DNA of 64,000 nt from Gemmatimonadota bacterium (GTDB lineage: Bacteria; Gemmatimonadota; Gemmatimonadetes; Gemmatimonadales; GWC2-71-9), in NCBI GenBank assembly GCA_003222055.1, contig QHUT01000062.1, positions 20,920 through 84,919 of the forward strand, read 5' to 3'. Positions 32,862 through 41,641 of this stretch are shown piece by piece (positions within the stretch are counted from its first letter, which is position 1; each line of letters starts with the position of its first letter). Under the pieces are notes generated by a model. The model was given only the letters and a program-made list of their open reading frames with translations. It did no database searches and was not told the DNA's origin. The position numbers and the translations under genes are program-made.

Positions 32862-34667
32862 TCAGAAATTCTTGCACTTGAATTGCTTCTTCACCTGGGG
32901 CATCACGCCTTCGAATTTTGCCACGTTCTGCAGCATCGTGTTCACGAAGGCGGGCGACACGCGCGCCCCGGCGATCAGCGCGTCCTTGGTGCGCGCAATC
33001 CGGTCGTTGATGGCCTTGGCTTCGTCGCACTTCTTCGACTTGACCATGGCCGAGTACGGGCCGGCGAGCGACGCGACGGACGACACGCCGTACCAGAAGC
33101 TCGCCTGGACGCGGATCTGCTGGCGCGGGCCGACCGTGTCCGCCGGCGAGCGCGGCGTCGTGGCCTGCAGCAATTGATCGAGCCACGGGTACGCGCGGTC
33201 GTACGCACCGGCCTGCGCGATCTTGGAGCCCGCTCCGAGCATGATCACCATGGCATTGAGGCGCTGGGTGGAATCGGCGCTGCCGAGTGCGCGATTCAGA
33301 TAGACGCGGGCCGAGTCGAGACGGTCCGCGAACGCATTGCGGTAGGCTCGCAGCGCGACCGTGTCGGACTTGGGTGGCGCGTGCGCCGTGTCGTACACCG
33401 CGCCGTCCACGATCGTCTTCGCGATCAGCAACGCGCTGCTCACGTCCGCCGGATCGAGGGCGAGCGCCTGCTTGTACGCCCACAGGGAGGAGTCTTTCTG
33501 GCCCTTCATGTCGAACGCCGATCCGAGCACCTTCCAGAAGCCGGCGGACTTAGGGAAGTGGCGCACGGCGGCGTGGCTGAAGAAGAGCAACTGCTGCGTG
33601 TCGGCGACCTGCTGCGCCGCGCCGAGCGCCGGCTTGATCACGCTCGAGTCGCCCAGCTTGGCCGAGTCGTTCCTGGCCACGTCGACGAAGCCGTCCAGCA
33701 CGCAGCGCCACAACTCCCCCTCGATGCAGATGCGGAGCCGGAACTCGGACGCTCGCTGATCGCCCGGGTTCTTCGCCAGCCAGTCGTCCAGGACGCCCTT
33801 CGCGCGGGCATACTGCTTCTGCTGCCGCAGCAGCTCCGCGATGCCCAGTCGCAGCTGCGCGTTCTGCGGCTCCCCCGCGAGCTCGTGGATCAGGGCGTCG
33901 ATCGCCTTGAGCGTATCGCCCTTCTGCTGGTAGAGGTGGGCGATGTTGTCCCAGGCGGTCGCGTTCAGGGAGTCGCCCTTGGAGGCCCGCTGGTAGGCGG
34001 CGAGCTGGCTGTCGACGCCCATATGCTGCGCCTCGTACACCGTCGCGATGCAGATATGCGCAGCCGGGAGGTTCGGCTCGATGGCCAGGGCCTTGCGGGC
34101 CGCGTCGAGCGCCCGCGCGAACTGGCTCTTGGAACGCTGCTCGTTGCACTCGCGCGCCTGCTCGCCGGCCCGGACGATCGTGTTGAGACGCTGCGCGATC
34201 AGCTCGCCCTCGGCCGCCGCGGTCCCGGGATTACCGCTCGACACCGAGAACAGAGCGGCGAGACCGGAGCTCCCGATGTCGCGCATGCGGATGGTCGCTG
34301 TGATGGTGTTGCCGCTGCGCTCGAGCGTGCCGGTCGAATAGGCGTTGACGTTGAGGAACCGGGCGAGCTGATTCGCCTGCGTCTCGTCGAGCAGCACGTT
34401 GCAGGCGTAATCCGACGCGGCGAGCGCCTCGCACAGCTTCGGCTTGGGAATGACCTGCACCTTGTAGCGCGCCATCCCGCCGAGCTTCTCGCGCCCGACA
34501 TCCATCACGGCGATGCTGAGCCCCGAGTCGGCGGGCGTCTTCACCGTCAGGGGCAGGAGGAGAACCTTTACGGTCGGTTGCTGGGGAGCGATTTGTGCCC
34601 GGGCCGAAGTGACGATGCACACCAGGCCGGCCACGAGTCGCAGGATTCTCACGCGCGCAGTCCTCAC
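32862..34667 (-). CDS. Periplasmic TPR protein of unknown function
   Basis: A 601-residue protein with a signal peptide (MRTARVRILRLVAGLVCIVT, cleavage near ARAQ). Residues about 30-150 form a domain that resembles the N-terminal part of TolB-like or CsgG-like lipoprotein folds (VKVLLLPLTV, VMDVGREKL), which is only a loose likeness. Residues about 165-480 hold TPR-type repeats (for example ALDAARKALAIEPNLPAAH and AYQRASKGDSLNATAWDNIA). It ends QVKKQFKCKNF. It starts with GTG at 34667, 20 bases downstream of tRNA-Val, and probably shares its transcript. A scaffold role is likely; the partner is unknown. Confidence 0.7.
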   Translation of the reverse strand: MRTARVRILRLVAGLVCIVTSARAQIAPQQPTVKVLLLPLTVKTPADSGLSIAVMDVGREKLGGMARYKVQVIPKPKLCEALAASDYACNVLLDETQANQLARFLNVNAYSTGTLERSGNTITATIRMRDIGSSGLAALFSVSSGNPGTAAAEGELIAQRLNTIVRAGEQARECNEQRSKSQFARALDAARKALAIEPNLPAAHICIATVYEAQHMGVDSQLAAYQRASKGDSLNATAWDNIAHLYQQKGDTLKAIDALIHELAGEPQNAQLRLGIAELLRQQKQYARAKGVLDDWLAKNPGDQRASEFRLRICIEGELWRCVLDGFVDVARNDSAKLGDSSVIKPALGAAQQVADTQQLLFFSHAAVRHFPKSAGFWKVLGSAFDMKGQKDSSLWAYKQALALDPADVSSALLIAKTIVDGAVYDTAHAPPKSDTVALRAYRNAFADRLDSARVYLNRALGSADSTQRLNAMVIMLGAGSKIAQAGAYDRAYPWLDQLLQATTPRSPADTVGPRQQIRVQASFWYGVSSVASLAGPYSAMVKSKKCDEAKAINDRIARTKDALIAGARVSPAFVNTMLQNVAKFEGVMPQVKKQFKCKNF

Positions 34668-34687
34668 GTTGCGATCTGATACACCAG

Positions 34688-34761
34688 TGGGCGAAGAGGG
34701 ATTCGAACCCTCGACTTCCTGCGTGTAAGGCAGGCGCTCTGAACCGCTGAGCTATTCGCCC
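34688..34761 (-). tRNA. tRNA-Val (TAC)
   Basis: A 74-base cloverleaf on the minus strand: acceptor GGGCGAA pairs with TTCGCCC, D arm GCTCAGCGGTTCAGAGC, anticodon stem CCTGC/GCAGG with loop CTTACAC (anticodon TAC), T arm GGGTTCGAATCCC, discriminator A. CCA is not encoded. Confidence 0.95.
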
Positions 34762-34778
34762 CTCGTACCGCTTGAGTG

Positions 34779-34964
34779 TTACAGGGCGAGTCCTACCGGG
34801 AAGAAAACGCAGTAGCCCAGAACCAGCAGGATCGGCGCGGCCGTCGTCGAGCCCTCGTGCAGCAGCCAGTAACCGGTTCCGAGCGCCGCGACGGCCGCTG
34901 CCAGGAACAGCCAGTTCTTGGGTCCGAAATGGAGGCGCGAGCGCGTCAGGCTCTGGTCGGGCAT
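34779..34964 (-). CDS. Small two-helix membrane protein, DUF3098-like
   Basis: A 61-residue protein with a polar N-terminus (MPDQSLTRSRLHFGPKNW) and two membrane helices (about 18-35 and 43-60, LLVLGYCVFFPVGLAL). The FGxxN-W entry and the LLLGY second helix resemble DUF3098 proteins. The function is unknown. It starts at ATG 34964 and ends 17 bases before tRNA-Val. Confidence 0.65.
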   Translation of the reverse strand: MPDQSLTRSRLHFGPKNWLFLAAAVAALGTGYWLLHEGSTTAAPILLVLGYCVFFPVGLAL

Positions 34965-34998
34965 AAGGGCAGGAGTTTACGCGCCAATTTCAACGTCG

Positions 34999-35916
34999 TC
35001 AAGCAGTTGGGCCATCGTCGTCGGGCAGCGCCCACCCCTCGTCCAAGAGCGCCCGGCGCGTCCGATCGCGCCGCCGCCGCAGCCGCACCAGCCACGCGAG
35101 CCCGAGCCCGAGGAGCGCCCAGAACAACCCCACCGCGCTCGCCCAGCCGAGCCATCCGTACCGCGCCGCCACGTCGCGTTGCCAGCGGAGCTCGAAGTCC
35201 CCCTCGGTCATGTGGTAGCTCCGGCGCAGTGCCGCATCGAACGTCGGGTCCGTGCCGAGGTGCTCGATCAATGGCCCGAGGCCCTGCGCGCCGCCCCAGC
35301 GGTCGAGCAGCAACACCGCCGTGGTGGCGAGCGCGTACGCGCTCGCGGCATCGGCCGCGTCGGAGCGGAGCGCGCGGTCCAGCCCGTCGAGGTCGAGCTG
35401 GACGCCGCGGGCCACCTGCCAGTTGAGCCGCAGCGCGTCGAGCCGGTCCCACTCGCCGGCAGCGACGGCCGCGTACCCTTCCTCGAACCAGAGCGGTAGC
35501 GGATGGCGCACCCGCCAGCGCAGCGCCAGATGGGCCAGCTCGTGGCGCAGGGCGCCGGTCAGGCGGTCGGGCGGACCGGCGGACAGGAGGACGACCGTCG
35601 CGCGCTCGGGGAACGCGGCGCCGTCGCTCCAGCTCGGCAGCCGGCCGCGCGTCACGGAATCGAACCGAGCGCGCGTGGGGGCGAGGATGAGACGGATGGG
35701 GCGGTCGGGAAGCGGACCCACACCGGGAAAGGGCGGCGAGCGGTCGGCGGCGTCCGCCAGTGCCGCGGCCAGCGCGCCCTGTGCCGGCCACGCGACCGCC
35801 GTGACTCGCCCGACCGTCAGCGCCGTCGGCTGCGGCCCTTGCGCGACGAGCCAGGCGTAGACTAGGAGCGCGGCGGCTCCTGACCCTGAAGCGCCAGGTC
35901 GAGCGTTTCCTGACAC
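34999..35916 (-). CDS. Peptidase MA-like membrane metalloprotease
   Basis: A 305-residue protein with an N-terminal hydrophobic signal (GAAALLVYAWLVAQG), a zinc-protease core with HELAH (HExxH) in LRHELAHLALRW and the downstream gluzincin glutamate in WFEEGYAAVAAG, and a C-terminal membrane helix (about 252-275) with an Arg-rich tail. The active site would face the periplasm. The GTG at 35916 is the only in-frame start that keeps the signal; it overlaps the upstream TPR gene by about 55 bases. Substrate unknown. Confidence 0.75.
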   Translation of the reverse strand: MSGNARPGASGSGAAALLVYAWLVAQGPQPTALTVGRVTAVAWPAQGALAAALADAADRSPPFPGVGPLPDRPIRLILAPTRARFDSVTRGRLPSWSDGAAFPERATVVLLSAGPPDRLTGALRHELAHLALRWRVRHPLPLWFEEGYAAVAAGEWDRLDALRLNWQVARGVQLDLDGLDRALRSDAADAASAYALATTAVLLLDRWGGAQGLGPLIEHLGTDPTFDAALRRSYHMTEGDFELRWQRDVAARYGWLGWASAVGLFWALLGLGLAWLVRLRRRRDRTRRALLDEGWALPDDDGPTA

Positions 35917-36725
35917 TTCTTGCCCCAGGGGTTGAATTTGTTCGCCTTGAGCCCCGCTTCCCAGGTGCGCTTCGCCTCGGCCTGATCGCCGGCGAACCAG
36001 TACGCGCGCCCCAGCTCGTAATACGCCTCGATGAGATTGGGCCCGAGCTTGAGCGTCTTCTGGAAGAAGGTCTGCGCGTCCTCGTACATCTCGCGCTGCA
36101 GGTAGACGAGCCCGAGATAGAAGTGCGCGTACAGGGTCGCCTTCTTGTCGTTGTCGAGCCGGATCGCCTTGGACAGGTGCTCGATCGCTTCCCCGAAGAT
36201 GCGCTTCTTCACGCAGATGTACCCGACGTTGATGCGGGCGAGCGAATTGGCGGGCTCTTTCATCAGCACCTTTTGGAACGTCGCGAGCGCGTCGTCGTAG
36301 TCCTCGTGCAGCATCTGCGCCCAGCCGAGCAACGACTCGGCCTGCGTCTCGCCGGGCGAGAGCTGCAGCGCCCGCTGGAGCGCCTGGATCGCCCCAGAAA
36401 AGTCGCCCAGGGAGATGAGGCTCCAGCCCTTTTCGATGAACGTCGAAGCGCCGATGTGGTCGGCGTGGACCGCGGGCCGGGCACCGGTGAACTCGGGCGC
36501 GGACGCTTCCGCGGTCGACGTGGCGACCTGCTTGAAGCGGTCGACGAGCTTGCGGATGTCCTCCTTGAGCGCCGACAAGTCACCGATGAGCGCGTCGACC
36601 CGCTTGAAGTAGGCGATGATCTCGCGCTTCACGGCCTCGCGCTCGGCACCGTGCGTCAAGCCGTCGAGGCGACGCGCGATCTGCTCGTACTCGGCGCGGA
36701 GCGCGGGAAGCGGGGAATCGACCAT
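35862..36725 (-). CDS. Cytosolic TPR protein of the chemosensory cluster
   Basis: A 287-residue protein without a signal peptide. The N-terminus (1 to about 85) is a helical, coiled-coil-like region (LPALRAEYEQIARRLDGL, LKEDIRKLVDRFKQ); five or so TPR units follow (about 105-275), each of the type YDDALATFQKVLMKEPANS. It is the last gene of the che cluster; its ATG overlaps the cheW stop by one base. A scaffold for the signalling array or for the GTPase module is plausible but not shown. Confidence 0.75.
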   Translation of the reverse strand: MVDSPLPALRAEYEQIARRLDGLTHGAEREAVKREIIAYFKRVDALIGDLSALKEDIRKLVDRFKQVATSTAEASAPEFTGARPAVHADHIGASTFIEKGWSLISLGDFSGAIQALQRALQLSPGETQAESLLGWAQMLHEDYDDALATFQKVLMKEPANSLARINVGYICVKKRIFGEAIEHLSKAIRLDNDKKATLYAHFYLGLVYLQREMYEDAQTFFQKTLKLGPNLIEAYYELGRAYWFAGDQAEAKRTWEAGLKANKFNPWGKKCQETLDLALQGQEPPRS

Positions 36726-37201
36726 CAGACCTTCGCCTGCGGCTGCACCACCGCTTCCAGGGCAACCTTCTCCTGCGACGAAAGCAACCGGGCCGTATTG
36801 AGCACGATGATCGTACGGCCGTCCGTCACGACGAGGCCGGTGATGTACTCCGCCGCCAACCCCTTCACGATCCCGGGCGGGGCCGTGATCTGCTCGGCCG
36901 CGACCTGTCGCACCTCGGTCACGGCGTCCACCACGACACCGAGCTTTCCCCCTTCCCACTCCAGAATCACGCTGCGGGTTTCCTCGCGGTGCGGGGCCGG
37001 GACGCCGAGCCGCTTGCGCAGATCCACCAGGGGGATGGCGGCTCCCTGGTACTGGAGCACACCCTCCAGGAAGTCGGGGGCCTTGGGGAGCGGGGCGGGC
37101 GCCTCGTAGCGCAGGATTCGCTCCACCTGGAAGATGTTGAAGGCGAAGTCCTGCCCCGCCACCTTGAAGGTGACGAGCTGTACGTCGTCGCCCTCGGTCA
37201 T
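36725..37201 (-). CDS. cheW: CheW-type chemotaxis coupling protein (1)
   Basis: Couples CheA to chemoreceptors. The 158-residue protein is a single CheW domain (VQLVTFKVAGQDFAFNIFQV, VLQYQGAAIPLVDLRKRLG, RSVILEWEGGKLGVVVDAVTEV). The ATG at 37201 forms a 4-base overlap with the next cheW-like gene upstream, so the two are translated together. It is one of three CheW-like proteins in the cluster. Confidence 0.92.
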   Translation of the reverse strand: MTEGDDVQLVTFKVAGQDFAFNIFQVERILRYEAPAPLPKAPDFLEGVLQYQGAAIPLVDLRKRLGVPAPHREETRSVILEWEGGKLGVVVDAVTEVRQVAAEQITAPPGIVKGLAAEYITGLVVTDGRTIIVLNTARLLSSQEKVALEAVVQPQAKV

Positions 37202-37617
37202 CCGATGCGGTCTCCCAACGCGTCCAGATCGAGAATCGGCACGAGCACGCCGCGGCGGCGCGCCACGCCCGACGCCCACGGCAGCGACTCGCCCCGCGGC
37301 ACCGGCAGCGCGGCCTCGCGCACCACGTCGTCGGCGTCCTCCACCTCGAAGGCCACCTGGCGCACGCCTTCCCCCGCCCCGATCTGCACCAGCACCGCCG
37401 TGCGCCCCCGCTCTGCCGGGGGCACCCGGTCGCTCATTAAGGCGCCGAGATGTACCACCGGCACCAGGCGTCCACGCACCGGGGTAAGGCCGCGCATCGC
37501 CGGCAGCGCGCGCGGCACGTCGAGCACCTCCGCCAGGTCGCCGACCTCGAGCACGCGGGCGAGCGGCAACCCGTAGGACCGGCCGTCGACGCGAACCAGG
37601 AGATAGCCCCGGCTCAC
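37198..37617 (-). CDS. CheW-type coupling protein (2)
   Basis: A 139-residue CheW-like domain: [60 protein letters not shown] and an ILDLDAL end. It is more divergent than the neighbouring CheW. The GTG start at 37617 overlaps the cheB stop (GTGA). It may serve a different receptor class or be an accessory array component. Confidence 0.85.
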   Translation of the reverse strand: MSRGYLLVRVDGRSYGLPLARVLEVGDLAEVLDVPRALPAMRGLTPVRGRLVPVVHLGALMSDRVPPAERGRTAVLVQIGAGEGVRQVAFEVEDADDVVREAALPVPRGESLPWASGVARRRGVLVPILDLDALGDRIG

Positions 37618-38729
37618 GCGCGCCCCTTGTCCCCCATACCCGCCCCCCTCACCACCAACTCGGTGGCGATCCGCTCGGCGATCTCGGAGAGGGGAAACAC
37701 CGCCTCCACGCCACCGATCTGCACCGCCGCGGTCGGCATGCCGGCGATCACCGCCGAGCCGCGGTCCTGAGCCATCCCCCCGCCCCCCGCCGCGCGGATC
37801 GCGCGCACGCCCTCGGCGCCGTCGCGGCCCATGCCCGTGAGCACGACGCCGATGCTCCGGGATCCGAACAGCTGCGCGACCGAGCGGAACAGCGGGTCGG
37901 CGGCCGGGCGCACGCCCCACACGGGCGGCTCCTGGTCGAGCGCGATCACGGGACCTTCGGCGCCGGGGACCACTCGCATATGATAATCGCCCGGGGCCAC
38001 GTACGCCGTGTCCGCGACCACGGGGGCCCCGTCGTCGGCCTCGACCACGCGCAGCGCGGAGAGCGAGTCGAGCCGCTCGGCGAGCGAGCGCGTGAACCGG
38101 GGCGGCATGTGCTGCACGACGAGCACCGCGGCCGCGCGGCCGGTGGGGAGCCGCGGGATCACTTCCGCGAGGGCGCGCGGCCCGCCGGTGGACGCCGCGA
38201 TCGCGACCGCGAGGCGCGCCCGGGGCCGCAGGCCCTTCTCGGGAGCGCGCCGCACCGGCGCGGGCGGCCGGGCCATGACCGAGACGTGCGACACGTCGGC
38301 GGCCAGCGCCCGGCGCACGGCGCCGCGCAGCTCGGGGGCCATGCGCTCGAGCGCGGCGCGGTTCGCCTCATCCGGCTTCGCGACGATCTCCACGGCACCG
38401 AGCTCCAGGGCGCGGATCGCCGCGCCGGTGCCGGGCCCCGCGTGCGCGCTCACGACCACGATCGGGCGGGGCGCTTCCGACATGATGTAGCCGATGGCGC
38501 CCAGTCCGTCGAGCTCCGGCATCTCGAGGTCCATCGTGACGACGTCGGGATCGAGCTGATGCACCTTGCGCACCGCGTCGAAGCCGTCGCGCGCGGTGCC
38601 CACGACGCGGAACTCCCCCGCCCCCGCGATGCCCTCGGCCGCGCCCAGCACGTCGCTCAACACGCGCCGCATCAGAGCGCTGTCGTCCACGACGAGGACG
38701 CCGGGACGACGGTCAGATGACGATGGCAT
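37614..38729 (-). CDS. cheB: Chemotaxis methylesterase/deamidase CheB
   Basis: Removes methyl groups from receptor glutamates under CheA control. The 371 residues comprise a receiver domain (phospho-acceptor Asp67 in [12 protein letters not shown]) and a CheB catalytic domain with the triad Ser180 ([10 protein letters not shown]), His207 (VVQHMPP) and Asp303 ([10 protein letters not shown]). The receiver regulates the esterase. The start overlaps the cheD stop by 17 bases. Confidence 0.96.
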   Translation of the reverse strand: MPSSSDRRPGVLVVDDSALMRRVLSDVLGAAEGIAGAGEFRVVGTARDGFDAVRKVHQLDPDVVTMDLEMPELDGLGAIGYIMSEAPRPIVVVSAHAGPGTGAAIRALELGAVEIVAKPDEANRAALERMAPELRGAVRRALAADVSHVSVMARPPAPVRRAPEKGLRPRARLAVAIAASTGGPRALAEVIPRLPTGRAAAVLVVQHMPPRFTRSLAERLDSLSALRVVEADDGAPVVADTAYVAPGDYHMRVVPGAEGPVIALDQEPPVWGVRPAADPLFRSVAQLFGSRSIGVVLTGMGRDGAEGVRAIRAAGGGGMAQDRGSAVIAGMPTAAVQIGGVEAVFPLSEIAERIATELVVRGAGMGDKGRA

Positions 38730-39213
38730 CCGCGCCGACCGACCGGACTTCGACCCGTCCGTCCGCCACGTGGAACCGCACCGAGCGACCGGCGCCCCCG
38801 CCCACCGCCTCGGCCGTCACCGGGATTCCGGCGCGACGCAGCACGTCGCGGGCGGCCGCGATGTTGCGCTCCCCCATCTGCACGGAGCCCGGCGTCATCA
38901 GCTGCGCGAACATGCTGGCGCCGCCCGCGAGCTTGGCGACGAGGTGCCGGGGGTCGGCGCCGAGCGTCGCGAGCCGCTGCACCAGCAACGGCACCGCGGT
39001 CTCGGGAAACTTGGCGGGATTGGTGGCGTCGCGGGCCAGGCTCTTGGAGGGCAGCAGGATGTGCGCCATCGCGCCGGCGCAGGCGTGGGGATCGTGCAGC
39101 ATGATCGCGACGCACGACCCGAGCCCCAGCGTGACGAGCACCGCGTCCGTCCGGCCGGCGGCCCAGTCGGCCACCTTGACGATCGTTTCGTTCGGCGCCG
39201 GCGCTCCCGTCAC
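38713..39213 (-). CDS. cheD: Chemoreceptor glutamine deamidase CheD
   Basis: Deamidates receptor glutamines and can stimulate CheC. The 166-residue protein has the catalytic Cys34 in [12 protein letters not shown] and His51 in [10 protein letters not shown], then [12 protein letters not shown] and [10 protein letters not shown]. The GTG start at 39213 overlaps the cheR TGA. The CheC/CheD pair seen here is the Bacillus/Thermotoga style of adaptation. Confidence 0.94.
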   Translation of the reverse strand: MTGAPAPNETIVKVADWAAGRTDAVLVTLGLGSCVAIMLHDPHACAGAMAHILLPSKSLARDATNPAKFPETAVPLLVQRLATLGADPRHLVAKLAGGASMFAQLMTPGSVQMGERNIAAARDVLRRAGIPVTAEAVGGGAGRSVRFHVADGRVEVRSVGADAIVI

Positions 39214-40028
39214 GGCCCCGCCAGCCGATAGATCCGCTCGCGCGGCTCTTCGAGCACCAGGCGCTCGCGCGCCGGGCCGAACAGGGTCTCGACCTTGCCG
39301 AGCAGCAGCACGCCCCCGGGCGCGAGGGCGTCGGCGAACAGCGTGAACAGGCGCTCCTGCATCGCGCGGTCGAAGTAGATCACCACGTTGCGGCAGACGA
39401 CCAGATCGTAGGGCGGCGCGGGCGGCGGCTGGCTCGTGAGGTCGTGCTTCGCGACGTGCACGATGCGCCGCAGTTCGGGTGCCGGCTGCCGCGGTGGCGC
39501 CGTGAAATAGCGGGCCACGAGCTCGGGAGGCGTTTCGCTGAACGCCGCGTCGGGATACTGCGCAGCGCGGGTGCGCTCGAGGCTGGCGCGATCGATGTCC
39601 GTCGCGTCGACCCGGGCGCGGGCGAGCAGCTGCTCCTGGCCCAGGCGGCGCGCCGCCTCGGCCAGCGCCACGGCCACGGTGTACGGCTCCTCTCCCGACG
39701 CGCATCCGGCCGACCAGACGCGCACCTCGCCCCGGCGTGCGACCCACAGCTTGTCGAGCCGTGGCGCGAGGGCGCGCCACGTTTCCACGTTGCGAAAGAA
39801 CTTCGTGACGTTGATGGTGAGCGCGTCGAGCAGCAGGTCGTACTCGTGCTGGTCCTGATCGAGCACCCGGCTGTAGTCGTCGAACGTGTGGACGCCGCGC
39901 GCGCGCATCCGGACCGCGATGCGGCGGCGCAGGCAGCGATCCTTGTAGCTGTCGCACACGAGGCCCCGCGCCCGCGTGATCTTCTGGGTCAGCGCCCGGA
40001 ACGCCCGCTCGTCCTGCCCCGCCGTCAC
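39210..40028 (-). CDS. cheR: Chemotaxis protein methyltransferase CheR
   Basis: SAM-dependent methylation of receptor glutamates. The 272-residue protein shows an N-terminal helical domain, DALTINVTKFFRNVETW, the SAM motif WSAGCASGEEPYTVAV, ATDIDRASLERTR and the FDLVVCRNVVIYFD-like motif (YDLVVCRNVVIYFD). The GTG at 40028 overlaps the stop of the DUF4388-TPR gene. Confidence 0.95.
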   Translation of the reverse strand: MTAGQDERAFRALTQKITRARGLVCDSYKDRCLRRRIAVRMRARGVHTFDDYSRVLDQDQHEYDLLLDALTINVTKFFRNVETWRALAPRLDKLWVARRGEVRVWSAGCASGEEPYTVAVALAEAARRLGQEQLLARARVDATDIDRASLERTRAAQYPDAAFSETPPELVARYFTAPPRQPAPELRRIVHVAKHDLTSQPPPAPPYDLVVCRNVVIYFDRAMQERLFTLFADALAPGGVLLLGKVETLFGPARERLVLEEPRERIYRLAGP

Positions 40029-41641
40029 GACAACGCGCTCAACGTGTCCAGATTCGCCTTGACGAGCTCGTGTTTCGGGTTGATCTCGAGCGCCTGGCGC
40101 CACAGCTGGGCCGCGAGCTCACGGTCGTTCCGCTTGTAGGCGATGTTGCCGAGCTTGAAGTACACGTCGTCGCCCAGATCGGGCGCCAGCTCCACCGCGC
40201 GCCGGTAGGCGTCCCAGGCCTCGTCGTAGCGCGACGCGCGATACGCCAGGTCGCCGAGGTTCTTGGACAGCTGGGGGAGCGAGGGCTCGTTCTTGCGTGC
40301 CGCGCGCACTACGTCCTCCGCCCCCGCCAGGTCGCCCGCGAGCTCCTTCAGCACTGCCAGGTTGTTCTGGAGCGCGGCGTGCGACGGGAACGCCTCCGCC
40401 CCCTCCTCGGCCAGCTCCTCGGCGAGCTCGAACTCCCCCGCCCCCGCGGCACTGAGCGTGCGCGCCCAGAACCAGGCCGGCGGCGGCACTTTGCCGAACA
40501 GCTCCCGCGCCCGATCCAGGCGGCCGGCAGCGCCCGCATAGTCGCCCCGCTTCAGCGCCACGACTCCCCACCCCAGATACACTTTGGCATCGGTCCGCGC
40601 GCGCGTAGCCGCTTCGCCATAGGCGGCCTCGGCTTCGTCGAGCCGGCCCAGCTGCTCGTAGGCGAACCCCAGGTTGTGGAACACCGCCGGCCGGCTGCCG
40701 CCTTTCTCCGCCGCCAGCCGCAGGGCATCCATCGCCTCGCGCCACCGCGCCTGCTTCAGGGCCACGAGGCCGATGTAGAAATGGGCGTTCGCCTCCCCCG
40801 CGCGCAGCTCGGCGACGCGGCGGAATTCGCGCGTCGCCTCGTCCAGCATCCCGGTCTTGTAGAAGGCGACCCCGAGATTGCGGTGCTCTTCCACCCGCGC
40901 GTCGGTGATCTGCGCATCCGCGGCCGACGCGGTGCGGCCCGCGCGGTGCACGAACCCCGCGGTGATCAGCCCGTACAGCGCCTTCCCGATCTCGAACTCC
41001 CCCAGCCCCGAGTCTTCGATCACGTGATGCACGTCGCGCGACCCGTCGAGCAGCGGGAGGGCGCGCTGCTGCGTGTCGGTCAGCTTCGCCTCGCTGATGG
41101 CGAGCCGGTCCTTGTCCACGACGAAGATCAGATCGAACCCAGGGATCTTCTTCTCGATCAGGCTCCACTCATCGACGCGGCGCGCTCCCTCGAGCAGCAG
41201 CGACTCGGGGTTGATCGAGACGAGAAAGTCCTGACGCTCGGGGCGCACGTCCGCCTCGAAGTTGAACGTCCCTTGCGTCCACGTGAACAGGTAGTAGACC
41301 GACTCCTCGATCTGCACGCGCATGTAGCGCTCGAGATCGGCCTGCGTGATGACCGCCATGCCGACCAGGACCTCTCCGAGCTTCTTGCCGTGCTCCTTGG
41401 TCTGGCGGTGCACGGCGGTGTCGAGCTGCGCCTGCGTGATCTTGGCGTGCTTGACCAGGATGTCGCCCAGCCGATCGCGCCGGTTGACGATCGACGCGTA
41501 GCAGATGCGGCCCTTGTCGAAGTAGATGTAGCCGAAGTTCGAGCGGTCGGCGATGGAGAGACACCCCGTCTTCTGCCCGAGCGCGAGCAGCTGGAGCACG
41601 TCGGGGAGCGACGCTTCCTTGAGCGATCCCTTGATGGCCAT
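40025..41641 (-). CDS. DUF4388 (PATAN)-TPR protein 1
   Basis: A 538-residue cytosolic protein. Residues about 4-140 are a DUF4388/PATAN-like domain (GSLKEASLPDVLQLLALGQK, FDKGRICYA, LGEVLVGMAVITQADLERY), a family found in regulators of cyanobacteria and delta-proteobacteria. About 190-245 is a winged-helix-like segment (ALPLLDGSRDVHHVIE, YGLITAGFVHR), and about 255-538 holds seven or eight TPRs. It lies between cheR and the tandem AAA+ gene; a paralogue with the same opening layout lies at 45.9-47.0 kb on the other side of the GTPase module. Probably a signalling scaffold; no catalytic motif is visible. Confidence 0.8.
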   Translation of the reverse strand: MAIKGSLKEASLPDVLQLLALGQKTGCLSIADRSNFGYIYFDKGRICYASIVNRRDRLGDILVKHAKITQAQLDTAVHRQTKEHGKKLGEVLVGMAVITQADLERYMRVQIEESVYYLFTWTQGTFNFEADVRPERQDFLVSINPESLLLEGARRVDEWSLIEKKIPGFDLIFVVDKDRLAISEAKLTDTQQRALPLLDGSRDVHHVIEDSGLGEFEIGKALYGLITAGFVHRAGRTASAADAQITDARVEEHRNLGVAFYKTGMLDEATREFRRVAELRAGEANAHFYIGLVALKQARWREAMDALRLAAEKGGSRPAVFHNLGFAYEQLGRLDEAEAAYGEAATRARTDAKVYLGWGVVALKRGDYAGAAGRLDRARELFGKVPPPAWFWARTLSAAGAGEFELAEELAEEGAEAFPSHAALQNNLAVLKELAGDLAGAEDVVRAARKNEPSLPQLSKNLGDLAYRASRYDEAWDAYRRAVELAPDLGDDVYFKLGNIAYKRNDRELAAQLWRQALEINPKHELVKANLDTLSALS